A stretch of DNA of 28,547 bases. It comes from Deltaproteobacteria bacterium. Its GTDB lineage: Bacteria; Bdellovibrionota; UBA1018. The translations under genes and the position numbers were made by a program. The stretch spans positions 1 through 28,547 of the forward strand of contig JABDFB010000022.1 in NCBI GenBank assembly GCA_013286765.1, read 5' to 3'. The notes below the pieces were generated by a model that saw nothing but the letters and a program-made list of their open reading frames with translations, was not told the origin of the DNA and did not search any database. Below are positions 1 to 8,244 of this stretch, piece after piece; within the stretch, counting starts at the first letter, position 1; each line of letters begins with the position of its first letter.

Positions 1-152
1 TTATTGGAACCAATCATGACTCTTCGAATGCCATGTGTAACAACTGACGATCCGACAGTCGCTTCAATAGGCCGAAAATAGGGATAAACACCAGCAGCCT
101 TTACGCGTTTTGCGTCCTCGTAACTCCGACACTTCTCAAAAATATCTATCAC
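1..152 (-). CDS. Alpha-oxoamine synthase, serine palmitoyltransferase-like (5' end only)
   Basis: Partial gene that runs off the left edge; 50 complete N-terminal codons are present. It starts at a GTG (152-150) preceded by an AGAGGAAAG ribosome-binding site about 8 nt upstream. The visible protein contains GVYPYFRPIE (residues 21-30) and ends in VMIGSN, matching the N-terminal region of PLP-dependent alpha-oxoamine synthases, where the phrase normally continues as NNYLGL. The YPYFRxIE phrase is typical of bacterial serine palmitoyltransferase-like members, which condense an acyl thioester with an amino acid; KBL (glycine C-acetyltransferase) and BioF are sister enzymes and cannot be excluded because the PLP lysine lies outside the window. 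A sphingolipid role is inference. Transcribed leftward, away from the next ORF. Confidence 0.8.
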   Translation of the reverse strand, partial: MIDIFEKCRSYEDAKRVKAAGVYPYFRPIEATVGSSVVTHGIRRVMIGSN

Positions 153-178
153 GTTAGTTTCTTTCCTCTAGAACCATA

Positions 179-207
179 CGAATATCATCAGCTAATAGGT
201 AGGTCAA
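179..207 (-). promoter_or_regulatory. Possible sigma70-type promoter for the leftward synthase gene
   Basis: On the minus strand, TTGACC (207-202) is followed after 17 bp by TATTCG (184-179), about 27 nt upstream of the GTG start. The -35 matches consensus at five of six positions but the -10 is poor. The surrounding 153-305 gap is AT-rich and holds no other recognisable element. Confidence 0.35.
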
Positions 208-305
208 TCAATTACTCTAAATAGCTGATAATAATAGTGTTTTATTAGAAGCAAATTACGCAGCATTTTTTACTAAGGTTATTATAAAAAATACCGATTA
301 GTAAG

Positions 306-815
306 TTGGAGCGTAAAAATCTACGCACTCGGGAGCGGCACACTCCTGAATCCAAAATTGGTCTCTCGGCGGAAAGGCTGTTTGCCTTGTTACCACGAGT
401 AGCCGCGTCACTCATAAAATTTGTAACCCCTGTAACTACGAGCGCAGAGTCATCATCACTATATACTTACATCGAGAATTCAAAGGATCAAAAGAAGAAG
501 GGTGACAAGGGCGAAAAAGAGAAGAAAAAACCGCAATTCAACAACCCGTATCAAGAAACAGAATCAAAGAAGGCTGGCAACCACGAAACATATCAGGAAG
601 ACCACGCGAAGGTGGTTCCAATTAGACAGGCGCTTTCATCCGAAAAAGCTAAGCCTCAGGCACAATCGTCTAATTTTGTGAAAGTCTTTTCATCCATTCA
701 GGAGCAACGCAAACCATTAATCGAATGGATGGGAAAGAAAATCTATCAATCCGCATCCGAATCCAAACGCAAAGCTACTACGAAGGGTACCGTCTTGGAT
801 ATTCTCGCCGATTAA
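306..815 (+). CDS. Hypothetical lysine-rich protein
   Basis: A 169-residue open frame read from a TTG; no good ribosome-binding site precedes it, so the start is uncertain. I do not recognise a family. Residues 1-45 are mixed basic/hydrophobic, residues 58-115 form a strongly charged lysine/glutamate/glutamine-rich stretch that should be disordered, and the C-terminal 50 residues (from VKVFSSIQ) look more ordered and basic. There is no signal peptide or membrane segment. It converges on murA, and the two stop codons share the TTAA at 812-815, a compact arrangement that favours a real gene. Basic composition could suit nucleic-acid or ribosome binding, but that is a guess. Confidence 0.5.
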   Translation: MERKNLRTRERHTPESKIGLSAERLFALLPRVAASLIKFVTPVTTSAESSSLYTYIENSKDQKKKGDKGEKEKKKPQFNNPYQETESKKAGNHETYQEDHAKVVPIRQALSSEKAKPQAQSSNFVKVFSSIQEQRKPLIEWMGKKIYQSASESKRKATTKGTVLDILAD

Positions 816-2071
816 GCTAGCCGTTCTATATCAGCACCAAGTCCCGTAAGCTTTTCTTCCATTTGTTCGTACCCTCGATCCAAGTGATAGATACGATTAA
901 CAATCGTTTCGCCCCGAGCGCAAAGGCCACCTATAATCAGGCTGGCACTCGCTCTTAGATCCGTCGCCATCACAGGTGCTCCCTGTAAGGCATCCGTTCC
1001 TCTAACTACTGCTACATTGCCGCGCACGGATATATCGGCACCCAACCGACAGAGCTCAGCAACATGCATAAGTCGGTTCTCAAAAATCGTCTCCGTAATC
1101 ATTGTGGCGCCATCTGCAACTGTCATAGCAGCCATAAACTGGGCCTGCATGTCAGTTGGAAATCCGGGAAAAGGTAAAGTGGTAATATCGGCCGCCTTAG
1201 GTCGACCAACCGATTCTAAAACAATACTTTTCTTATCTACTCGCGAAATTTCTGCGCCGGCCTCCTCAAATTTCACTAAGACGGATTCCAAATAAAGGGG
1301 ATCTATCCCATCTACTTGAACTCTACCGCCCGTTGCAAAGCCAGCCGCGAGGAAAGTACCCGCCTCAATCCGGTCCCCCATCACTTCAAATTCACATCCA
1401 CTTAGCTGAGGTTTTCCCTGAATGCGAATCGTTTCCGTGCCCTCTCCTTCAATCTTGGCTCCCATCGCCTTGAGCGCTTGCGCGAGATCAACGATTTCGG
1501 GTTCCTTGGCACAATTTTCTAAAAGAGATTCGCCTTCTGCTAGAACCGCTGCCATCATTACATTTTCAGTCGCACCCACGCTTGGGAACTCAAGCACCAC
1601 TCGATTTCCTTTGAGCTTTTTTGCCGATGCGTTCACGTATCCGTTTTCTAAAACGATCGAAGCACCAAGTTTTTCGAGCGCGGCTAAGTGGTAATTGATA
1701 GGACGAGCACCGATGGCGCATCCCCCTGGAAGACTCACTCTCGCTTTGCCAAAGCGCGCGAGCAGTGGCCCTAGCACCACCACCGAGGCACGCATAGTTC
1801 TGACCAGGTCATAGGGAGCTTCAAAGCAGTTGGTGTTTTTTCCGTTTAGGATCACACGATTATTTTCTAAATTTGACTCAATTTCCACACCTAGATGGGA
1901 GAGCAGTTTTAAAGTCGTGGTGATGTCTTGAAGTTTTGGAATCCGCTTAAAAACGCACTTCCCTTCAGATAGCAAACTTGCAATGAGAATCGGTAACGCG
2001 GCGTTCTTGGATCCACTCAAACAAACGGTGCCACGAAGCGGTTTTCCCCCTCTGATTCTTACTTTATCCAT
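812..2071 (-). CDS. murA: UDP-N-acetylglucosamine 1-carboxyvinyltransferase
   Basis: MurA transfers enolpyruvate from phosphoenolpyruvate to UDP-GlcNAc, the first committed step of peptidoglycan synthesis, in the cytoplasm. At 419 residues it has the family's usual length. The conserved Lys-Asn pair is at residues 22-23 and the loop LPGGCAIGARP carries Cys118, equivalent to the E. coli Cys115 that is the fosfomycin target; fosfomycin sensitivity at this residue is therefore expected. The ATG start has a GGAAGG ribosome-binding site that lies inside the end of prmC, whose stop codon is only 3 nt upstream, so the two are very probably co-translated. It is the last gene of the rho-rpmE-DUF1385-prfA-prmC-murA run, and its stop codon overlaps that of the convergent plus-strand ORF. 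Confidence 0.97.
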   Translation of the reverse strand: MDKVRIRGGKPLRGTVCLSGSKNAALPILIASLLSEGKCVFKRIPKLQDITTTLKLLSHLGVEIESNLENNRVILNGKNTNCFEAPYDLVRTMRASVVVLGPLLARFGKARVSLPGGCAIGARPINYHLAALEKLGASIVLENGYVNASAKKLKGNRVVLEFPSVGATENVMMAAVLAEGESLLENCAKEPEIVDLAQALKAMGAKIEGEGTETIRIQGKPQLSGCEFEVMGDRIEAGTFLAAGFATGGRVQVDGIDPLYLESVLVKFEEAGAEISRVDKKSIVLESVGRPKAADITTLPFPGFPTDMQAQFMAAMTVADGATMITETIFENRLMHVAELCRLGADISVRGNVAVVRGTDALQGAPVMATDLRASASLIIGGLCARGETIVNRIYHLDRGYEQMEEKLTGLGADIERLA

Positions 2072-2074
2072 ATA

Positions 2075-2992
2075 TCAACCTTCCAATCTTCCAATCAAAA
2101 CTCGGTTCGAGCCAGTTAAATCGGGGTGGACCTTAATATTCCACTTTCGCTCTGAAAATAGATGACTAATTGCGCAAGATCGCTGAGAGGGGATTTCCAG
2201 AAAAATATAGCCCCGAGGCCTTAAAAATCGCTCTGCTCCTTTTGCGATAGCACGATAAAAATAGAGAGGATCCTGCTGAGGCGGAAAAAGCGCTTCCTTT
2301 GGTTCATGCGTCAACACTTCATCGTCAATCTCATCGGTAGGCACCAGATAGGGTGGATTTGAAATGAGAAAATCCACTAGCACATGAGGACTATGTCTAA
2401 CAAAGGGTTCCCAAACTTCTCTATCAGACTCACTCTGCAATAAAGTGAAGCGACCGGTTCGAATTGCATCATCACCCAAAATCCGTTGAGCGTTTTTGAA
2501 AGCACACTCCATCGCGTCTCGGGTCAACTCCGAAGCCACCATTCTTAACGATGGAAAGCGCGACAATAGTTCAATGCTGAGGATCCCACTACCCACTCCA
2601 ATTTCAAAACCTAGAAACGGCCCCACCTTTTCTCTCTGCAACTCCGCAATTGCAGTCGCGCACAAGATTTCGGTTTCGGGACGAGGCACCAGGACTTCAG
2701 GACCTACATTGTAATCGTGTTCCAGAAAAGCTTGCACCCCAGTAATATGTTGCAGGGGAAATCCCGCAGCTCTTTGTTCCAGCCATTGAAGCAGCAAATC
2801 TTGTGCAGGAAGTGGCATGGGATCTGACAAGTGGGAATAAAGATCGATCTTTGACATCTTGGTTCCAAAAGATCTCTCCCAGCTCAGAAGAACTAAATAC
2901 TCGGCTTCTCGACGCGCAAGATCCCCCCCTGCGAGGCGAGAATTCCTCTTCAATATGGACTCCGCTTTATCGAGAATTTGGTCATACCTCAA
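2075..2992 (-). CDS. prmC: Release-factor glutamine N5-methyltransferase
   Basis: PrmC (HemK) methylates the glutamine of the GGQ motif in release factors, using S-adenosylmethionine. The 305-residue protein has the N-terminal helical domain (roughly 1-100), the linker phrase VPRPETE (102-108), the SAM-binding glycine loop FEIGVGSG (129-136) and the diagnostic NPPY (212-215) that holds the substrate glutamine. It starts at TTG, and the T of its TTG lies one base before the TGA of prfA, so start and stop overlap in TTGA (2992-2989). No independent ribosome-binding site is evident, which points to translational coupling with prfA, whose product is its substrate. The next gene, murA, begins 3 nt after its stop. 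Confidence 0.96.
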   Translation of the reverse strand: MRYDQILDKAESILKRNSRLAGGDLARREAEYLVLLSWERSFGTKMSKIDLYSHLSDPMPLPAQDLLLQWLEQRAAGFPLQHITGVQAFLEHDYNVGPEVLVPRPETEILCATAIAELQREKVGPFLGFEIGVGSGILSIELLSRFPSLRMVASELTRDAMECAFKNAQRILGDDAIRTGRFTLLQSESDREVWEPFVRHSPHVLVDFLISNPPYLVPTDEIDDEVLTHEPKEALFPPQQDPLYFYRAIAKGAERFLRPRGYIFLEIPSQRSCAISHLFSERKWNIKVHPDLTGSNRVLIGRLEG

Positions 2993-4074
2993 TCAGATGG
3001 CCCGATCCCTTGTGCTTTTAGTGCTTCCATCTGGTAATGATTGAGCAGACCCTGAATGATGTCATCGATTTTACCTTCCATCACATCTTGCAAAGAATAT
3101 AAAGTTAACCCGATCCGATGATCCGTTAATCTTCCCTGCGGAAAATTATATGTCCGAATACGCTCACTTCGATCGCCAGTGCCAACCATGGAGCGGCGTG
3201 CATCGGTCTGGGTCTTCGCGGATCTTTCCTGTTCGATATCTAAGAGCCGTGCGCGCAAAATCTTCATTGCCTTGTCTTTATTCTTATGTTGGGAACGCTC
3301 GTCTTGGCAAACAACGACGAGCCCAGAAGGAATATGCGTAATGCGCACCGCAGAGTCTGTAGTATTAACTCCCTGCCCACCTGCTCCGCCGGAACGAAAA
3401 ACGTCGATTCTCAAGTCGACAGGGTTAATCGTCACGTCCACTTCTTCCGCTTCCGGTAGAACTGCCACTGTCACCGTAGAAGTATGAATTCGCCCTTGAG
3501 CTTCAGTTAGAGGAACTCGCTGCACTCGGTGAACACCACCTTCCCACTTCAGTCGACTAAACACCCGATTGCCATGAATTTCAGCGATGATTTCCTTAAA
3601 CCCCCCCAGGCCCGTGGGATTTGCCGATAAGATTTCCATCCGCCAACTCTGTCGCTCCGCAAATCGCTGGTAAAGCCTAAAGAGTTCACTTACAAAAAGT
3701 GCTGCTTCCTCTCCTCCGGCACCCGCTCTGATCTCAAACAGCACATCTTTCTCGTCATTGGGATCTTTAGGTAGTAGAAGAATTTGCAATTGATTCTTAG
3801 AAATTTCGAGCAGGGGTTCGATTCGTTTGAGCTCATCTCTCGCCATCGAAACCAACTCAGAATCTTTCTCTTTCAGCAGTTCTCTATTGGAATGGATTTC
3901 AGCGTCTAACGTCTTGTAATTTTGATATTCCGTTACTATGTCCTGCAGCCCGGCATGTTCCTGCGAAAGTCTTCGAAATTCGTCAGGACGATTTGCGATT
4001 TCAGGATCAGACAGACGACTTTCGATTTCTCTAAAGCGAGCTTCCACAGATTCTAGTTTATTGAACATACTCAT
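2989..4074 (-). CDS. prfA: Peptide chain release factor 1
   Basis: RF1 recognises UAA and UAG stop codons and triggers release of the finished polypeptide. The 361 residues match the family length. The codon-recognition tripeptide of the PxT class is seen as Pro-Leu-Thr at 188-190 in HRVQRVPLTEAQGR, which marks RF1 rather than RF2 (SPF). The catalytic GGQ is at 232-234 in SGGAGGQGVN. Two in-frame ATGs lie close together (residues 1 and 3); I use the first, with a weak GTGAG upstream. The gene lies between the DUF1385 gene (19-nt gap) and prmC (4-nt overlap); pairing RF1 with its own methyltransferase is a widespread arrangement. Confidence 0.97.
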   Translation of the reverse strand: MSMFNKLESVEARFREIESRLSDPEIANRPDEFRRLSQEHAGLQDIVTEYQNYKTLDAEIHSNRELLKEKDSELVSMARDELKRIEPLLEISKNQLQILLLPKDPNDEKDVLFEIRAGAGGEEAALFVSELFRLYQRFAERQSWRMEILSANPTGLGGFKEIIAEIHGNRVFSRLKWEGGVHRVQRVPLTEAQGRIHTSTVTVAVLPEAEEVDVTINPVDLRIDVFRSGGAGGQGVNTTDSAVRITHIPSGLVVVCQDERSQHKNKDKAMKILRARLLDIEQERSAKTQTDARRSMVGTGDRSERIRTYNFPQGRLTDHRIGLTLYSLQDVMEGKIDDIIQGLLNHYQMEALKAQGIGPSD

Positions 4075-4093
4075 TTTTAGAACTCACGTTTCG

Positions 4094-5122
4094 TTAGGCT
4101 TCTAGAAACTGACCGACTCTGGATTTGATTTCTCCCAATTCCTGGAGACTCGCTATCTCGAGTTCTTCCTTGAAGCTTGGGGACTTGCGGCCTTGACTCT
4201 CTTCCATATGAATAACGTATTTGAGGGAGGCTAGAGCGACTTCCAATTGATCATCCGTTGGTTCCCGAGTAGTTAATTTCTGAAGAATTAGTCCCGGCCA
4301 GATCAAAATTCGAAAGAGTCTACTTTGCATCCGAAAAGCACAAAATTTGATGAACTCATAAGCCAGCCCAGCCACTGGGAACATAAGAAGAATTTTCAGC
4401 AAAACCATGCAAAGATGGTTCAGAATCGGATTTGAAGAGAGATGAGTCAACTGAAACAAGGGAAAAACGATACTAAAGACCGCAATACTGATGAGTACCA
4501 GAAAGAGAAGAAAACTGGTCCCGCATCGGGGATGTAACGTAGTAAATTTTCGGGCATTCTCTACGGTCAGCTCTTGGCCTGCTTCAAACGTGTAGATCGA
4601 TTTATGCTCCGCGCCATGATATTGAAATACCCGGCGAATGTCTTTCATGAGAGAGATCGCCGAAACGTAAACCAACAAAATGGCAATCTTCAAAAATCCA
4701 TCAATCAGGTGAAAGATCGGACTCTCTGCCGTCAAATTCAGATACTGCCCGGAAGTCAGGACAGCCGTCAAGAAGTGAGGCAAGGCCACGAAAAGCCCCA
4801 TACCCATAGCAAAAGCAACTAGGATGGAAACAGCAATCGACCAGTTTGAAAGTTTCTGATTTGAATCTTCTCCACCTGCCAGCACTTGTGCAGAATAGCT
4901 AAGAGCATCAATCCCTTGAAACATCGATTCAACGAGAGAACAGATCCCTCTTAATATAGGCCTCTTAAAAACAGGATAGCGGTGACCCCAGCTCTCGTAG
5001 GACTGATTCCTCAAAACGATAGCTTCGTTGGGTTTCCGAACAGCAATAGTGACAAAATGGGGAGATCGCATCATGACCCCCTCCATCACTGCTTGGCCAC
5101 CAATACTGGTATACCGGCTCAA
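4094..5122 (-). CDS. DUF1385 (YqhQ-like) multi-spanning membrane protein
   Basis: A 342-residue inner-membrane protein of the DUF1385 family, whose biochemical function I do not know. Family phrases visible are GGQAVMEGVMMR (8-19), YHGAEHKSIYTFE (168-180) and HPRCGTSFL (197-205); the conserved His, Glu and Cys suggest metal binding or catalysis, which is inference. Hydrophobic segments lie at about 93-122, 137-159, 200-225 and 234-260, followed by a soluble C-terminal tail. The start is TTG, 9 nt after the rpmE stop codon, with only a weak TAGG upstream, so translation probably depends on rpmE. The gene commonly sits between rpmE and prfA in deltaproteobacterial-type genomes, as here. Confidence 0.9.
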   Translation of the reverse strand: MSRYTSIGGQAVMEGVMMRSPHFVTIAVRKPNEAIVLRNQSYESWGHRYPVFKRPILRGICSLVESMFQGIDALSYSAQVLAGGEDSNQKLSNWSIAVSILVAFAMGMGLFVALPHFLTAVLTSGQYLNLTAESPIFHLIDGFLKIAILLVYVSAISLMKDIRRVFQYHGAEHKSIYTFEAGQELTVENARKFTTLHPRCGTSFLLFLVLISIAVFSIVFPLFQLTHLSSNPILNHLCMVLLKILLMFPVAGLAYEFIKFCAFRMQSRLFRILIWPGLILQKLTTREPTDDQLEVALASLKYVIHMEESQGRKSPSFKEELEIASLQELGEIKSRVGQFLEA

Positions 5123-5131
5123 GAGAAAAAC

Positions 5132-5332
5132 CTATTTTTTCTTATACTTGTTCAGGAATCTCTCTACTCGCCCTTCCGTATCCAGCAACTTATGCTTGCC
5201 AGTAAAGAAAGGGTGGCAGTTTGAACATATTTCGATTTTTATGTTTTCCCTAGTCGCACGCGTTTCTATAACGTTACCACAGGCACACGTTACAGTGGTT
5301 TCTACATAGTGGGGATGAATTCCTTGTTTCAT
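5132..5332 (-). CDS. rpmE: 50S ribosomal protein bL31, zinc-binding form
   Basis: bL31 is a large-subunit ribosomal protein that helps bridge the subunits. I place the start at the ATG at 5332, giving 66 residues beginning MKQGIHPHY, because it follows AGGAAG with a 7-nt spacer and matches the usual N-terminus; an upstream in-frame TTG (5350) would add six unlikely residues. The zinc ligands of the C+ type are present as C16-x-C18 and C36-x2-C39, followed by the family phrase [10 protein letters not shown]. It follows rho but is separated from it by an inverted-repeat element, and it runs directly into the DUF1385 gene (9 nt). The C+ form is the one usually replaced by a cysteine-less paralogue under zinc shortage; no such paralogue is in the window. 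Confidence 0.97.
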   Translation of the reverse strand: MKQGIHPHYVETTVTCACGNVIETRATRENIKIEICSNCHPFFTGKHKLLDTEGRVERFLNKYKKK

Positions 5333-5339
5333 AAACGAT

Positions 5340-5345
5340 CTTCCT
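5340..5345 (-). promoter_or_regulatory. Ribosome-binding site that fixes the rpmE start
   Basis: AGGAAG on the minus strand, 7 nt before the ATG at 5332. It favours this ATG over the in-frame TTG at 5350, which has no comparable site. Confidence 0.8.
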
Positions 5346-5363
5346 AACAATCCTATAATAAAG

Positions 5364-5512
5364 TATCAAGCCAAAAAGACATTGGTAGCCCGAAATAGGA
5401 TTTTTGGCTTCAGACGAGGAAGTTTTTGCGAAAAAACCGGAGTGTACACCTAAGTACATGAGGATTTTTGAGCAAAAACTGACGATGTATCAAGCCAAAA
5501 AGACATTTCGGG
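5364..5512. repeat. Nested inverted-repeat element between rho and rpmE
   Basis: A long imperfect palindrome fills the rho-rpmE gap. Matching arms, from outside in, are CCCGAAAT (5389-5396) with ATTTCGGG (5505-5512), TTTTTGGCTT (5401-5410) with AAGCCAAAAA (5492-5501), AGTTTTTGC (5421-5429) with GCAAAAACT (5472-5480), and TGTAC (5443-5447) with GTACA (5454-5458) around a 6-nt centre. In addition a perfect 20-nt direct copy of part of the right arm, TATCAAGCCAAAAAGACATT, occurs at 5364-5383 and 5488-5507, so the element looks partly duplicated. It resembles dispersed intergenic repeats I have seen in deltaproteobacterial genomes, but I cannot name the family. As RNA it would form one long hairpin after the rho stop codon. 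Confidence 0.85.
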
Positions 5513-5515
5513 GGG

Positions 5516-6763
5516 TTAACTACTCATGCCTTTCACAAAGTCCTCGTTAGTCTTAGTATGCGAGACCTTATCTAGCAGGAATTCCATCGCATCAACTGTA
5601 TTCATTGGATGCAGGACCTTCCTTAAAATCCAGAGCCGGTTTAGCATATCTTTTGGCAATAAGAGCTCTTCTTTTCGGGTGGCGGACTTATTGATGTCCA
5701 AGCACGGGAAGACTCTCTTCTCCATCAACTTACGGTCGAGATGGATTTCTGAATTGCCAGTTCCTTTAAACTCTTCAAAGATCACTTCGTCCATTCTGGA
5801 GCCGGTGTCAATCAAAGCAGTTGCAACGATGGTAAGCGATCCGCCTTCTTCGATATTTCGCGCAGCGCCAAAAAAGCGCTTTGGCTTATGCAATGCGTTG
5901 GAATCTACACCACCCGATAGGATCTTGCCAGATGGCGGCACCACAGAGTTATACGCTCTTGCCAATCGAGTAATGGAGTCTAATAGAATCACTACATCAA
6001 ACTTGTTCTCGACTAAACGCTTTGCCTTTTCAATGACCATCTCAGCCACCTGCACGTGACGTGAAGCCTGTTCATCAAAGGTCGAGCTAACAACCTCACC
6101 TTTAACTGAACGCTGCATATCCGTCACTTCTTCAGGTCTTTCGTCGATCAAAAGAACGATCAATTTAATTTCAGGATGGTTGGTAGTAATCGCATTCGCT
6201 ATATCTTGCAATAGTACTGTTTTTCCAGCGCGAGGCGGCGCAACGATTAAACAACGCTGTCCCTTCCCTAGCGGCACAATCATATCAATGATTCGGGTGC
6301 TGTAGTTATTGGGCTGGTACTCGAGGCCTACCTTCTTGTTTGGGTACAAGGGGGTGAGATTATCAAAAAGAACTTTTTCTGAATTCATTTCCGGAGTCTG
6401 GAAATTAACCTGTTCCACCTTAAGCAGAGCAAAATAGCGCTCACCTTCTTTAGGGGCTCTTACTGAACCACTGACGGTATCGCCAGTACGAAGACCGAAT
6501 CTTCTAATCTGTGACGGAGAAACATAGACATCATCAGGACCCGGAAGATAGTTGTAATCAGGCGCCCGCAAAAAACCGAAGCCATCGGGAAGGCATTCTA
6601 GAACGCCGTCGGCGTAAATATGTTCGTCTTTTTCTGCTTTCTTTTGCAGAACCGCAAAAATCAGGTCCTGCTTTCTCATACCCCCGGCATTTTCAATGCC
6701 AAGTTCCTTGCCCATTTCGACTAGATCGCCGATTCGCTTCTCTTTCAATTCTCTAAGATGCAT
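5516..6763 (-). CDS. rho: Transcription termination factor Rho
   Basis: Rho is the hexameric RNA-dependent ATPase that ends transcription of untranslated RNA. The 415-residue protein has the N-terminal helix bundle (1-47), the cold-shock-like RNA-binding domain with DGFGFLR (60-66, about 48-120), and the RecA-type ATPase with Walker A APPRAGKT (175-182), the DERPEEV phrase, Walker B VVILLDS, and the Q- and R-loop region from [17 protein letters not shown]. The bicyclomycin-site residues appear intact. The ATG start has a GAGGAAA ribosome-binding site. About 290 nt separate it from the divergent mltG, leaving room for a long leader, which could suit the Rho autoregulation seen in other bacteria. 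Confidence 0.98.
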   Translation of the reverse strand: MHLRELKEKRIGDLVEMGKELGIENAGGMRKQDLIFAVLQKKAEKDEHIYADGVLECLPDGFGFLRAPDYNYLPGPDDVYVSPSQIRRFGLRTGDTVSGSVRAPKEGERYFALLKVEQVNFQTPEMNSEKVLFDNLTPLYPNKKVGLEYQPNNYSTRIIDMIVPLGKGQRCLIVAPPRAGKTVLLQDIANAITTNHPEIKLIVLLIDERPEEVTDMQRSVKGEVVSSTFDEQASRHVQVAEMVIEKAKRLVENKFDVVILLDSITRLARAYNSVVPPSGKILSGGVDSNALHKPKRFFGAARNIEEGGSLTIVATALIDTGSRMDEVIFEEFKGTGNSEIHLDRKLMEKRVFPCLDINKSATRKEELLLPKDMLNRLWILRKVLHPMNTVDAMEFLLDKVSHTKTNEDFVKGMSS

Positions 6764-7053
6764 TCCATTTCCTCAATTATTAGTCTTAATTGCAGTCACC
6801 AGACACCCCAATCATTCATTGCCGATTCATGATTTTTTATGGGATGTTAACACCGCATCGTTAGCGCCACAACCGTTCGACTTTACACATACTCTATCTT
6901 TACTCATGTCCGAAGGCGCAAAAATTTGACTTAATTGCTGGCAGAACCTGCCACTAGTTACTCGGCCTAACAAACTCCCTCACAAGAGTAAAGAAAAATG
7001 ATCTTTTGCCATTAAATTTGTAGACTCTCTCCTTTTAGCCTAAAATAGAAATT
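6764..7053. other. Divergent intergenic region, rho and mltG
   Basis: No gene is seen in these 290 nt. A perfect 6-bp hairpin, TGGCAG-aac-CTGCCA, lies at 6939-6953. A possible rho promoter on the minus strand (TTGTGG, 17 bp, TAACAT, ending near 6850) is weak. The mltG promoter candidate is listed separately. Confidence 0.5.
7018..7046 (+). promoter_or_regulatory. Candidate mltG promoter with almost no leader
   Basis: TTGTAG (7018-7023), a 17-bp spacer and TAAAAT (7041-7046). The -10 matches consensus at five of six positions. Transcription would begin about 7 nt after the -10, at or next to the mltG ATG (7054), so the message could be leaderless; consistent with this, no Shine-Dalgarno sequence precedes that ATG. 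Confidence 0.5.
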
Positions 7054-8244
7054 ATGCAACTTAGCAATAAGGTGCCTTCCTACAAAGTTCACCTTTTTTT
7101 TCTGGCGTTTCTTGGGCTTATCACTCTCCCCATAGGCAAACTGCTCACTTTTGCCTTTAGTCCTAATGATTCTCAGTCGACCAAATCTGTAATTATATTG
7201 GTTAACAAGGGCGAAAATCCGAACGACCTGACTCGCATGCTCGTCTCAGAAAATATAGTTTCTGACGGTAGGACCATGATTTGGCTTGGAAGGCTGACTC
7301 GGAAATGGAAATCAATTAAAGCCGGAGAGTACCAGGTCTCACCTAATATGACTCCGTTAGAGATCTTCCGGACTCTAAGCTCGGGAATTAGCGTCCTTTA
7401 TCCGATTACGATTCGTGAAGGCGAAAATATGTATGAAGTCGCAGATGACCTTCAAGTAAAGGGGCTCGCCAAGAAAGAGCAGTTTGTGGCTCTATGTAAG
7501 AACATAGATTTTATTAGATCTCTGGGAGTCTTTAGAGAATTTACCCCTCGAAACCTCGAAGGCTATCTTTTTCCTGATACCTATTTCTTTAACCACTCCA
7601 CACCCGTCGAAGAAATGGTTAAACGCATGGTGAGGCATTTCTTTGACTATTGGAGCAAGGAACAAGACGATAGAGCACACGAACTCAAACTTTCGCGCCA
7701 TGAAGTCATCACTTTGGCTTCGATGATAGAAAAGGAAACGGGAGCCCCAGAGGAGAGAAAGGTAATCAGCTCTGTCTTTCACAATCGGCTCAAGAAGAGA
7801 ATCAAACTTCAAAGCGATCCTACTACCATTTATGGAATGTGGAAGCGTTATGAAGGAAAGATTCACAAATCGGATCTATCTGAAAAAAATGAATACAATA
7901 CTTATTACATAAGAGGTCTGCCGATCGGCCCGATTGGTAATCCAGGAAAAGAAGCGATTCAGGCAGCGCTCTATCCGATAGAGAGCCCCTACTTCTTTTT
8001 CGTTTCTCATAACAATGGAACCCATCAGTTTTCAAGAACGATTGAAGAGCACAATCGCGCAGTGGCAAAGTATCAGTTAGACCCGCGAGCCAGAGAAGGA
8101 AAGAGTTGGCGCGATTTTTACAATAAGAACCATCTAAATAATGGAAATGGAACGGGCTCTGAAAATAATCCTGCCGCAAATGCCGGAGGAAGACGCGATC
8201 CCTCTTCGAAATCATCGGATTCGGACAGGGAACAGCATCCCTAA
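7054..8244 (+). CDS. mltG: Endolytic murein transglycosylase MltG (YceG family)
   Basis: MltG is an inner-membrane lytic transglycosylase that cuts nascent glycan strands and so limits their length. The 396-residue protein has an N-terminal transmembrane segment (about 13-35), a LysM-like subdomain (about 45-110) and the YceG catalytic domain with LASMIEKETG, where Glu226 corresponds to the catalytic Glu218 of E. coli. The conserved phrases LQSDPTTIYG (252-261) and NTYYIRGLPIGPIGNPG (282-298) line the active site. Residues after about 350 form a hydrophilic Asn/Gly/Ser-rich tail not usual in the family. The start lacks a ribosome-binding site. It is transcribed alone, divergent from rho and convergent with the glycosyltransferase gene. 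Confidence 0.95.
   Translation: MQLSNKVPSYKVHLFFLAFLGLITLPIGKLLTFAFSPNDSQSTKSVIILVNKGENPNDLTRMLVSENIVSDGRTMIWLGRLTRKWKSIKAGEYQVSPNMTPLEIFRTLSSGISVLYPITIREGENMYEVADDLQVKGLAKKEQFVALCKNIDFIRSLGVFREFTPRNLEGYLFPDTYFFNHSTPVEEMVKRMVRHFFDYWSKEQDDRAHELKLSRHEVITLASMIEKETGAPEERKVISSVFHNRLKKRIKLQSDPTTIYGMWKRYEGKIHKSDLSEKNEYNTYYIRGLPIGPIGNPGKEAIQAALYPIESPYFFFVSHNNGTHQFSRTIEEHNRAVAKYQLDPRAREGKSWRDFYNKNHLNNGNGTGSENNPAANAGGRRDPSSKSSDSDREQHP

Noticed and set aside
5274..5459. 61-residue minus-strand reading frame in the rho-rpmE gap
   Set aside because: It is the nested palindrome read as protein and overlaps the rpmE start; no ribosome-binding site.
5526..6059. 177-residue plus-strand frame opposite rho
   Set aside because: It is a shadow of the rho coding strand; rho is certain here and no ribosome-binding site supports the other frame.
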